Position numbers and translations under genes: made by a program. Below, one piece after another: positions 54,948-64,000 of a stretch of 64,000 nucleotides of DNA. The DNA lies in contig JAKCPI010025617.1 in the NCBI GenBank assembly GCA_023213315.1, positions 121,312 through 185,311 on the forward strand, written 5' to 3'. Source of the DNA: Euborellia annulipes (lineage: Eukaryota > Arthropoda > Insecta > Dermaptera > Anisolabididae). The notes below the pieces were generated by a model, which did not search any database, had not been told where the DNA came from, and was given only the letters and a program-made list of their open reading frames with translations. The stretch's first letter is position 1. Each line of letters opens with the position of its first letter.

Positions 54948-56518
54948 CTGATTATTTTGCTAGTTCAATAAGCAGCACGGGGTAGCCAGTATCTATAATT
55001 TCGACTTCGAATCCTGGAAATATTAAGAGTGTAAAAGCTTCCTGGAAGGTGATCTTGCTTTATGAGTTATTAGATTAATTTTTCTTAAAAAAAAAAAAAA
55101 AAAACGAGGGGTTTCTACTTTTTGTCTGCGAATTTAATTAATTATTATTATTTTTTTTTAAATCTTTTATTAAAATTAATATCATCACATTCCAAAAGAG
55201 TACAAGTTTCTTTGAAATGTGAATTTCAATTTAAAATATGAATAAAATTTAATATTAAAAAATATTTTTGTGAATATCTAATTCCTCCATTGAAGGAGAA
55301 AAGAGGAAAAAAGGATTTTGGGGTGAAGAGATTCCAATGAAGATGAAAATACTTTCTTGTATACAAGATGTTACAACAAAGGTATTTGTGAAATAATCGC
55401 CCTTCGAGAAAGAAAAGTGCGCCCCTCTTCGCATCTGGCGTATTTCGGGCGTGTCAAAATACACCAAATCCAAACCAACGAGAAAAAAAAAATATATAAA
55501 CATTAACAACAACAAAAATAACAAAAGTTCTAATGAATTCGGAATGAATTAAAAACACATTAGATCGAAATTAGTCGCATCTTCCTCTAACTTGGCCTCG
55601 CCCTTTTAGATCATGTGTGCAAAGTAATTACTTAATCTCGACAAAAAAAAAAAAATAAATAAATAAATAAATATAAATTTATAAATATAGATCTAATACT
55701 TGGTGGAAAGGGGGAGTCTGGCTTATAGGAACTAAAAGGAAAGTCTGGTGCCTTAGCTCGACTTCCTCGTGGTCGTCTTCCACGTAGCAATTCCATTTGA
55801 TTATTCATACTTCAATAATAGACCTTAATCCTAGCTTAGACAAAATTGTTCTTGATTAAATATGTATTCTTCATTAAAATTTTATTAGAACCTTGAGAAT
55901 TTTTTTTTTTTTTGCATTTATTTAAAAATTTCTTATGAATAGAATAAAATCGATCTACTTCTTTATTTTTTAGTCGTTATAATGGATGAGAAAAAATAAT
56001 AATTATCTATTATATTAGAAGGTAACGAGAATATAATAACGATAATGTTATTTTTTTTTAAGTCAAATTATTTGTATAGTTTACAAATTATTAAAAGGAA
56101 GTTTTTTTTCTTAATTAATATTGTTCATGTTTTTGAAGCAAAAAAACTTTGCTATAAAGTTTATTTAAACTATATTAAAGTAAAAAAATAGTAACAGAGT
56201 ATAAAAAGCTATATGAGGAGTAAAAATGTTTGTTGATGACAATTCAAGTCAGGTCAGAACAATGAAAAAATTTTTTTAAATATAACTTTAATTTTAAATA
56301 TTCACCAATAAAAAATTAATTTCTGTGTTTTACGACTATAACAATATTTTTTGGTGAAAGATTATTTCTAATCCCTTGACCTCTCAATTATGTCCCCGTA
56401 TTAAATTACTTCTTATTCAAACACATATAAATAAACAAAGTTGGCCTTGAGTTCCTCATCTGAAGGTCATACACCCTTTTCTCATTCCATCCACCTTCAC
56501 TCCATTTAATGTAATAAT

Positions 56519-56550
<32 letters not shown>

Positions 56551-57231
56551 GAGATTTTAAATTTATTAAAAGGCGCACATCTTTTTGAGCGTAATGTCGT
56601 CTGATATTATTTTTAAAAGGTGTCCTAAATGGAGACACTCCATTTAATGAGCCTGGCTCCTTATTTTGTCTACTCCGATTTTTTCCTCTTCATTTCTGGG
56701 AAATTAGCTCAGGCTCTGAGATCCTTTCAAGCAAACTAATTCTTCCTTTTTTTTTTTTTTAATAAAAAAAAAAAAAGGAAGGATCAATATTTCATTTTTG
56801 GTGATAGGTTTATATCACTTTTACAAAAATAAAATGGAAATGCAAATTTAATTTGGAAACCATTTTAGTTGAAATGCCAATTAAGGCGAAGATAAAGGAG
56901 AGGGGGAGAGGCCTATATGTTTTCTTTTTATATACCTAAGAAGAGAGAATTCATTTAATTATAAGGAAATAAACTGGCTACGAATTTTGCCACATTTACA
57001 AATGAAATCCGAATGGGATTTTGTCCGTGTCACAAATTACTGCAATATCTTGGCTAGGGACTAAAAATAAAATTTGCCCTGAGTCTCCGAGTCGTAATGA
57101 AAACTTTATTTATTCAAATATCGACCAACCGTGGATTTTATTCTCTGCCCATTATCCGGACCAGAATAAAATCTTGTAGAAAATTAGAGAAAATTGTCAC
57201 AATGTTATATTTAAATGAGCATCAGCCAGAA
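54948..57231. other. AT-rich stretch with small islands
   Basis: About 55370-55470 is GC-richer (AATCGCCCTTCGAGAAAGAA, GCGCATCTGGCG-like words), open on the minus strand without recognised homology. A poly(A) run lies at 55089-55104 and a TAA microsatellite at 56521-56549. A 36-bp T/A palindrome occurs at about 56743-56776 (TTCCTTTTTTTTTTTT). No gene supported. Confidence 0.4.
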
Positions 57232-57318
57232 GAAAATCTGGTGTGACAGGCCATAGACCACATAACTTAGATAATCGAAGTGATGTCCTGCAACACCATA
57301 TATTTTGTGTCAACGAAT
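57232..57318 (+). mobile_element. Diverged hairpin 1
   Basis: AAAATCTGGTGTGACAGGCC, ATAGACCACATAACTTAGAT, then GCAACACCATATATTTTGTG and TCAACG. It keeps the outline of hairpin 1 and its TTTTGTGTCGA neighbour, but the stem is largely broken. Confidence 0.5.
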
Positions 57319-57418
57319 TTTTTAAATAATGTAAATTATCATAATATGACGGTTTTTTTTTTGTGTATAAATAGGACAACTTAAAGAAAAAAAACAACAA
57401 AAAATTATTATCAGGGTA

Positions 57419-57526
57419 TTTGGTATCCAAATGGCTTAAATAAAATCATCGGACTGCCTGAGATCCGAACTCGCGACCCTTGGTATACAAGGGCAATAAG
57501 CTAACCCCTACACCAAGCCTTAAGCT
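57419..57526 (-). mobile_element. SINE family 1, head-side fragment
   Basis: TTTGGTATCCAAATGGCTTA, AAATCATCGGACTGCCTGAG, ATCCGAACTCGCGACCCTTG, then TAAGCTAACCCCTACACCAA. The reverse complement holds a B-box (GAGTTCGGAT) and a changed A-box region (TGGTGTAGGGGTTAGC). The head differs from other family 1 copies, suggesting a subfamily with another tRNA ancestor. Confidence 0.7.
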
Positions 57527-60302
57527 TACTTTATATTCCTGAGAACAGAATTAGTTCGATGAAATTTAGAATATGTACTTATATTCAAATTGTAGATCTG
57601 TATTCAACTTTTAGACTAAATCTGTCAACCATGATCGGTACTTTACTTAACACGTTTTGCGAACCATGTAGAATTTTATATACGATGCCAAATTTTATCC
57701 AACTGGTGCATTTTTAAGTTGAGAGACATAATTCTTAATAATACTTTTTTTCTTTAATTCAGCGAGAAATAAAACCCAATTAAAAACAAACATATTCTAG
57801 AATTTATCCAATTGACTATTATATTTCTTCAAGTCGGCATCGAAGGCTATCTAGACTCTATTCATATTTTTCTAAATTATTTAGAAGACAATATAATTTA
57901 AATAAATATTAATTGCCTTAAACGGAAATCAAACGACTTATATTTAGAACATGAAGCGAGTGCACCACCTTTGTGCCAAGTATTTATATAAGCCTATCAA
58001 TATGTCAAAATAATGGATCATTTCAATACGATAAAGTAAATTAAATTTTTCTAAATAAATAAAAATTTTATTTTCTTTTTATTATTATTATTTTTTGTAT
58101 ATCACAATTTTTCTCATTTAATTAAATTAAATCTTTTGTGTATGTGTGTGACAATAACCAGACTTTTTATGAGTTTGTTTAAAAAATTGGTGGGAGTAGA
58201 AGATTTATTTGCAAGGGAAAAAAAAATCAAGATGGTTGATGCTTGATTAGTGCGAGAAGAGAGATTGTGAGGGCCCCAACCCACCACGATTTGTCCACGA
58301 TTGACCAGAGAGCACCCCCCCCCCCCCAACCCTCGCAATGCTAACTCGATAAAAACCCACACGGCTTCGTGAACTTGTAGAAAAGTTTGCGCAACCAAAT
58401 AAATTGTTTACCATTTGTTTAACGGAGATGGGGGAGATTTGCCTCGACTTTTTTTTTTTTTTTTTTTTGTTTTGTTTTTGTTTTATCCCTCTCTTTTTCT
58501 CCCTCTTTTTTTTCATTCGCTTGCGAATTTTATTTGCCATTCGCGGTTTATCCTAAGTATCATGTCAAGATTAAAGTCCTAATGTCTACCTTATTTAAAT
58601 AATATAAATATTTATCAAATAAATAAAAACTCTTGCATACGAACAACGTATGTTATTTAATTACGGAGATTTTTTTTTTAAATACTTATAGAATTTTTAT
58701 TCTCTATTTGCTATCTATTGTATTTGCGTATTTATAAATTATTTTTCATTAATATTTTATATTTTAAAATTAATTATATTTGAGTCAATTTAAGACTATT
58801 TATTTATTTAATTAATCATGATCCAAATTAGATTAACACAAGGGGAACAAATCCTTAATCTTTGGATCGTAAAGCGAGACCTCTACCTCTGCTACAAAGC
58901 AGATGCTTTGTTAATTAATTAATTTAAAGCGCTTCCAATGACTAGAACATTAAAAACTAACTAAATAATAAGCAATTTTTGTCTTTTAATTAAATTTTTT
59001 TTATTTCTTATAAATAGACCCTTAAAAATAAAAATTCCTGCGTTTCCATCTATTGTAATAGTATTGAGACTAAATTATATTCCGGCACTACAAAAAATTC
59101 ACAATTTCTAACAGTTCTCTACCGTCAATTAATATTTTAATCCAAAATATTTTCAATTTAAAAAGTTTTTATATAATTAAAGAGATTGTGTATTTTCAAA
59201 TATATATTAAACAATTTAAAGTTCAGCAAATGATACAGAGAAAACTTGAGTGACATTAAAAAGAAGAAATTTTTACTTCCCATTTGTCATTTTGAGGAAG
59301 ACTAGATGATTTTGTCGTCTCTCTTTTTCTCTGACAAGAAGAGTTAAAAGTGGAAAATGCAAAATGTAAGCGAACAATTCATTCTGTTATTTTATTTTTT
59401 TGTATATGCTTTTAATTAAATGCTTTTCTTTAAAAGAAAAATTAACTAAATATTAATTAATATACGGTATTGAAATATTTCTATCAAGAATATACGTAAA
59501 AAATTTGAAAATACAATTGTATATAGCTTTTAAAAAATAATTCTGGTTATTTTTGGGTCCCTCTCGTAAAATAAAAGTCGTATATTTTACGACTTGAATT
59601 TTACGTTAGACTTCTATCCAAGATAACTATTTTTATTATTCATTGTTCTCCACTATCCTTTTGGAGATTATCAATGTTGACGTTTGACACTAGGAGAGAA
59701 TGAATTAGAAAAAAAAAATAATAATAATAATGATAAAGTTTGAAATATTCCCATTCTTAATAACAAGTGTAAATAATAAAAATGGCATTTTAGGGAAAAA
59801 ATACAAATATTTAAATTCAAACAGATTTATTTGTTTAAAATGTGGCTTGTTGCTAAAAGCAAATAAAAAAAAGTTTTGTTAAAAAAAAAAAAGAAGGGGT
59901 ATGAATGATAAGCTAATAAATTATTCTGTTTTATTTGAAATCAGGAAGAATATTCGATATTTGAATTGTTTATATTGAAAACAAAAATTTTGATTTTGTC
60001 ATCACACCATTTATTAAAAAATATCAAATTATACTTGTTCATTTGTTAACTTGTTTAAACAATTTTATTCGAAATATTTATAACATTTATTATTCTCGGT
60101 CAGTAGGTAGGTAGGTACTCTGAGACGATTTAGAGAAGTAAAAAAGTCTATACTCTGTGAGAGAGGCTGGAGCTAGGAATGACAGTTAGATGAAACAGAA
60201 AAATTTTTTCTAGTCTGTTATATAGAACAGCAACTTAGAGAACAATGAATAATAAAAATAGTTATCTTGGATAGAATTCTAAAATATAAAAATATTGATT
60301 TA
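57527..60302. other. AT-rich stretch, no gene seen
   Basis: At 58240-58440 a moderate-GC patch with a C run (58315-58327) is open on the minus strand (CANFSTSSRSRVGFYRVSI), without homology I recognise. At 58855-58915 a tRNA-like remnant (GCGAGACCTCTACCTCTGCT) is too weak to call. The rest is featureless. Confidence 0.4.
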
Positions 60303-61416
60303 ATGCCCAATCGCACCGCACAATTTAAGTATGACTTAAAATAAAGTATCAGCAACATGGCAACGTTGTAAATTTTAGTGATATTCTGCTGATTTATTTG
60401 TGATTTAATATTATAAGACTTAAACGATACTGTTATTTATTAATAAATATATATTGGGGGTCCTGGCATCTTTATTCACGCCATTTGGGTCTTGAAACAT
60501 GATTTTATTTTCAATCAGAGAAAGTGTTATCTTAGCAACGAACGTGGTTAGCAACGGATGACAATGAAAGTTTGTTAAATTTCATACTTAACCCCCAAAT
60601 ATTTAAGCCCTCGATTTCGGGGGCTTAGCAATGACTTAAGCTAAAAAACAATATTGATAATATAATATTAATTAACTAATAATAATACATTTTTTGGATT
60701 CGATTTAGATTTTTCTTATAAAAAACATGAATAATATGAACTAACAGTTATATTTTCGAGGATGATCTATATTATATTAGAGGAGGGTCTGTCGGTCCAT
60801 CCGTCTGTCACGCTCTGACCAACTTCCCGTTGGAATTTTGAAACGAAATTTTCCAGTCTTATATTAGTAGAGCTGTGTTTTTCAATCTTTTTGAATTTAC
60901 AGGTTGAAAAATTCTGGCGATTCTCTTGGTTCATGACCGACAAAAAGATTGTAAATCAAAAGACTATGTAAGTTATATGATTTTCTCTATTTTGGTACCT
61001 ATTTCCCTTCTCCATGAAATTGTGTTTTTATAATCGTGTAGAACTTTGCCCTTTTCCTTTTGCCGCCTACCCTCCGTGTAGGGCTTCGCCACCCCCTAGG
61101 GGTCCCGACCCACAGATTGAAAAACACTGTTATAGAGTGACATATCGTTATTAATATTTATATATAGTAGCCTATATATAAAATTGCTATTAATTAATCA
61201 AAAATCATGAAAATTAATATTTTGTTTCTGATTTTCTCATTTTTCTGAAATTAATATTTATAAACAATATGTATTTAATTTAGTTTATGATTATTAAAAT
61301 GAAAAAATTATTAAATTAAAAATAAATCACCAGAATATCACTAAAATTTACAACGTTGCCATGTTGCTGATACTTTATTTTAAGTCATACTTAAATTGTG
61401 CGGTGCGATTGGGCAT
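60303..61416. mobile_element. Non-autonomous DNA element with 86-bp perfect inverted ends
   Basis: 60303-60388 and 61331-61416 are exact reverse complements by eye (outer end ATGCCCAATCGCACCGCACA). The match continues inward with mismatches to about 105 bp. A possible TAA flank on both sides (if the end is taken as TGCCC) would fit PIF/Harbinger, but this is uncertain. The interior has a SINE family 1 fragment at about 60452-60495 (ATTGGGGGTCCTGGCAT), the word AAGCCCTCGATTTCGGGGGC, and a nested hAT element. No transposase frame. Confidence 0.7.
60872..61129. mobile_element. Nested hAT MITE
   Basis: The ends CTGTGTTTTTCAATC and GATTGAAAAACACTG are inverted with one mismatch. Near the right end, GGGGTCCCGACCCACAGATT is the classic hAT 'CAGTGTTTTTCAA..GTGGGTCG' terminus. 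Flanks TAGTAGAG (60864-60871) and TTATAGAG (61130-61137) match at 6 of 8 positions. It sits within the 60303-61416 element and is therefore younger than that insertion. Confidence 0.75.
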
Positions 61417-62089
61417 AAATAATACTAAATGATTAAATTTAATTAATATAGCTAGCTTTTTTTAGAGGCCGCACTTTTCCTACCACTGATATATACTGAA
61501 AATCTGTAGTCCTGAATATGACCTAGACAAGGGACCGAAACGTCAGCCTGATGCGACTGATAATGAAATAGATTTATTTGCCTGTTAATTAGGTTTTGAA
61601 GTTTATTTTTTTTCTCTGCCTCAACCAAATTGAAAAATTTTATATATAGGGGAGAGGGCGGGACATTGGGACAGTACAAATAAAATTAGCTGTGTATAGT
61701 TTGGCTTTCAATATTATTGATCATATAATGTTATGTTGTTGAGACTGATAAATGCACTATCTATTGCCATAGGCTTAGCGCTTATTCACCAATAGATGAA
61801 TTAGATTTTTGCAATTTTCCAAAAAATCCAAATTGTCCCAATGTACCTCTTGGGTGAGGTAGATTTGGACAGTCAAGAGGCAGATGTGGACAAAAACAAT
61901 TTGTTTTGTTCTAAAAAAATAATTTGCTGAATAAAGATGGCACAATCTAACACAGTGGTTCCCCAACCCTTTCTGGAAGCTAACTAACACCTATCGCCCC
62001 CCTTTTCATTTTCATTGTGTCTAATTTTAATCTAAAGTGTAAATAATAATGCAGTTTTATTACTTTAAACAATTTTGTTGCCGTAGATA
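61417..62089. other. Hammerhead-like remnant and transposon termini
   Basis: At 61509-61545 (+) CTGAATATGACCTAGACAAG, GGACCGAAACGTCAGCC resembles the motif at 25868 (both end ACGTCAGCC). At 61654-61880 GGGACATTGGGACAG and TTGTCCCAATGTACCTCTTG share words with the 63.4-kb tandem array. CAGTGGTTCCCCAACCCTTT at 61953 is a hAT-like end without a partner. Confidence 0.45.
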
Positions 62090-62090
62090 T

Positions 62091-62170
62091 CAGTAGCGTA
62101 GCCAGGATTTCTGCTTGGGGGGGGGGGGGCAAAAGTTTTATGACCCCCCCCCCTTCTCCAAGAAACTTAA
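62091..62170 (+). mobile_element. hAT-like terminus (one end)
   Basis: CAGTAGCGTAGCCAGGATTT followed by a run of about 12 G and, 15 bp on, a C run. CAGTGGCGTAGCCAGG-type ends are frequent in hAT MITEs. No partner end found. Confidence 0.4.
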
Positions 62171-62380
62171 AGTGGAGAAATTTTTTTAGATAATATAATA
62201 ATTATAAATAAATAAAAAATAAAAAAAAAATTTTTTTCTTGAAATAAAAAATAATTTTAATACAAAATTCGCAAATATTAGTTAATAAAATAATCCGGGC
62301 CTTTTAATCTCAAATCAATCTTTTTCACGACTCAGGATAGCTAATAAAAATATACGGTAATAAAAAAAACGTTTTTAATA

Positions 62381-62632
62381 AAATGCTTTTATTTAAATCG
62401 AACTAAAAAGAGATAAATAATTTAATTCAATTCTTCTTGTTAAAATTGTTGAATATTTATAACTTAAAATAAAAGCGTGGGGCGCTTCGAAGTTATTCCG
62501 AGGCTATAGACAATTCCTTAAGCTATTAATGAGCGCCCCACGCTTTTATTTTAAGTTATAAATATTCAACAATTTTAACAAGAACAATTAAATTACTTAT
62601 TTCTTTTTAGTTCGATTTAAATAAAAGCATTT
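62381..62632. mobile_element. Large palindrome with ~103-bp arms
   Basis: Arms 62381-62486 and 62532-62632 are near-exact reverse complements: AAAATAAAAGCGTGGGGCGC and GCGCCCCACGCTTTTATTTT are innermost, AAATGCTTTTATTTAAATCG outermost. The loop of about 45 bp (GAAGTTATTCCGAGGCTATA) has no hammerhead boxes. The transcript would fold into a long hairpin. Class unknown. Confidence 0.65.
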
Positions 62633-62702
62633 TTTTTTAAAGTTTTTTCTTTTTATTATATTTTTATTTTAATCTTTTTAGTCTTTTTTTATTATTATAG
62701 AG

Positions 62703-64000
62703 TATTAAGAAAGCGTGAGGCATCAAATAAAAGTACCACATTAGTTTGGTATATTTTGGTAAAACCCAAGTGATGATTAGCGTCATCAAAAATGACCCTT
62801 AAATATCAAATTTCCCACCTCTAGCTCATCGGAAAGTCTTTTGAAATAAGATTAATATGCGAGAGGTTTCAAATAAAGTACCACATTAGTTTGGTATATT
62901 TTGGTAAGTAGCCCCGGGGCCCGTCAAGTCTGTCTGCGGCCCTGTCCACAATATAATATCTTAAATATTATATATAATTTCTTATTTATTAGTGTCCACA
63001 TGTGCCTCTCGCTAGATGTCCCAATCTACCTCAATCATGTTTATAAACAAAATGAGGCTATACAAATAGCTAAAATAAACAATTACATCTGCATGTACCG
63101 AAATAGTAAGAATAAACAAGTCTACTTATCTCTAATATTTCAACTGTCTTTATTCATACGTTCATATGAAAAATAATCGACCTCAAACGATTTCCGATTT
63201 TTTTACAACGCAGGACAAATATGATGTAGCAACGTGTAAGTAGCTATGGCGTAGCTTGACGCTGTTAAAATTTTTCTATAATAAAATGGGCACTTAATGC
63301 ACCCTAATGGTCAAAGAGTACAATCTAACTTTACATTTAGTACCGCTAAAATTCGAATGTCCCAATGTGCCTCGTGTCCCAATATTAAGAAAGCGTGAGG
63401 CATCAAATAAAGTACCACATTAGTTTGGTATATTTTGGTAAAAACCAATTCGATGATTAGCGTCATGAAAATGACCCTTAAATATCAAACTCTCCACCTC
63501 TAGCTCATCGGAAAGTCTTTTGAAATAAGATTAATATGCGAGAGGTTTCAAATAAAGTACCACATTGTTTGGTATATTTTGTAAGTAGCCCCGGGCTCGT
63601 CAAGTCTGTCTGCGGCCCTGTCCACCATATAATATCTTAAATGTTATATACAATTTCTTATTTATTAGTGTCCACATGTGCCTCTCGCCAGATGTCCCAA
63701 TCTACCTCAATCATGTTTATAAACAAAATGAGGCTATACAAATAGCTAAAATAAACAACCACATCTGCATGTATCCCGACATAGTAAGCACAAACAAGTC
63801 TACTTATCTCTAACATATACAACTCTCTTGGTTCGATTCGTTCATATGAAAAAAAATAATCGACCTCAAAGGATTTCCGATTTTACAACGCAGGACAAAT
63901 ATGATGTAAAGCAACGCGTAACTAGCTATGGCGTAGCTTGACCGCTGTTAAAATATTTCTATAATAAAATGGGCACTTAATGCACCCTAATGGTCAAAGA
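62703..64000 (+). repeat. Tandem repeat array, period about 680 bp (two units, cut by the window end)
   Basis: Unit 1 starts at 62703 (TATTAAGAAAGCGTGAGGCA) and unit 2 at 63383 with the same sequence. They align along their length with scattered substitutions and small indels: TGATTAGCGTCAT, CTCTAGCTCATCGGAAAGTC, TCAAGTCTGTCTGCGGCCCT, TGCCTCTCGC. Inside each unit, CAAATAAAGTACCACATTAG and TTTGGTATATTTTGGTAA occur twice about 145 bp apart (62725 and 62869; 63405 and 63549), so the monomer has its own internal duplication. Unit 2 is truncated by the window edge, so copy number is unknown. Confidence 0.9.

Noticed and set aside
54955..55030. TTCGACTTCGAATCCTGG, resembling a tRNA B-box
   Set aside because: No supporting A-box or recurring body; could be chance or a decayed SINE head.
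62901..63176. 91-codon plus frame in the tandem array
   Set aside because: The second array unit carries substitutions and indels without sign of frame conservation, so it is repeat DNA.

Overview
This window reads as nuclear DNA of an animal, most probably an arthropod (perhaps a crustacean), though the taxon is an inference. It is very AT-rich and crowded with homopolymers and microsatellites. It contains tRNA-derived SINEs, non-LTR retrotransposon 3' ends and many short non-autonomous DNA transposons. I see no operon, no rRNA or functional tRNA gene, and no recognisable intact protein-coding gene. The longest stop-free reading frame is about 130 codons, and most are chance frames in low-complexity DNA. 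The window therefore looks like intergenic or long-intron sequence.

Layout. 1-5.7 kb: a LINE 3' end, two copies of a hairpin-ended repeat, and a foldback element whose arms carry hammerhead-like motifs, with a hAT element in its loop and a 5'-truncated LINE after it. 6-12.1 kb: a GC-richer island, an element bounded by a 12-bp direct repeat, an 83-bp perfect inverted repeat, and two hAT-like elements each carrying a SINE. 13.6-15.6 kb: a foldback, a pogo/Tigger-like MITE, a SINE and another foldback. 17-26 kb: more hairpin-ended repeats, SINEs, a hAT MITE, a compositionally distinct island at 24.8-25.0 kb and a foldback. 27-29.6 kb: a hAT MITE with a perfect 8-bp target duplication and a PIF/Harbinger-like element. 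30-43.6 kb: SINEs, hairpin-ended repeats, two large foldbacks, and a second copy of the 27.8-kb hAT family with its own perfect 8-bp duplication. 45.6-50.5 kb: the best candidates for host exons, one on the plus strand at 45.62-45.95 kb and three on the minus strand at 48.8-50.5 kb. 50.8-57.5 kb: another foldback and three hairpin-ended repeats, one rearranged. 60.3-62.6 kb: an element with 86-bp perfect inverted ends containing a nested hAT element, then a palindrome. 62.7-64 kb: a tandem array with a period of about 680 bp.

Two recurrent systems stand out. The first is at least eleven dispersed loci with a hammerhead-ribozyme-like core (CTGA..GA, a stem-loop, then GAAAC), often inside inverted-repeat arms. 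This pattern is known from Penelope-like elements and retrozymes. The second is a repeat of about 650 bp that starts with one conserved hairpin and ends with another; both stems contain CTTTCTCTTACC. The second has no family assignment I can make from sequence alone.
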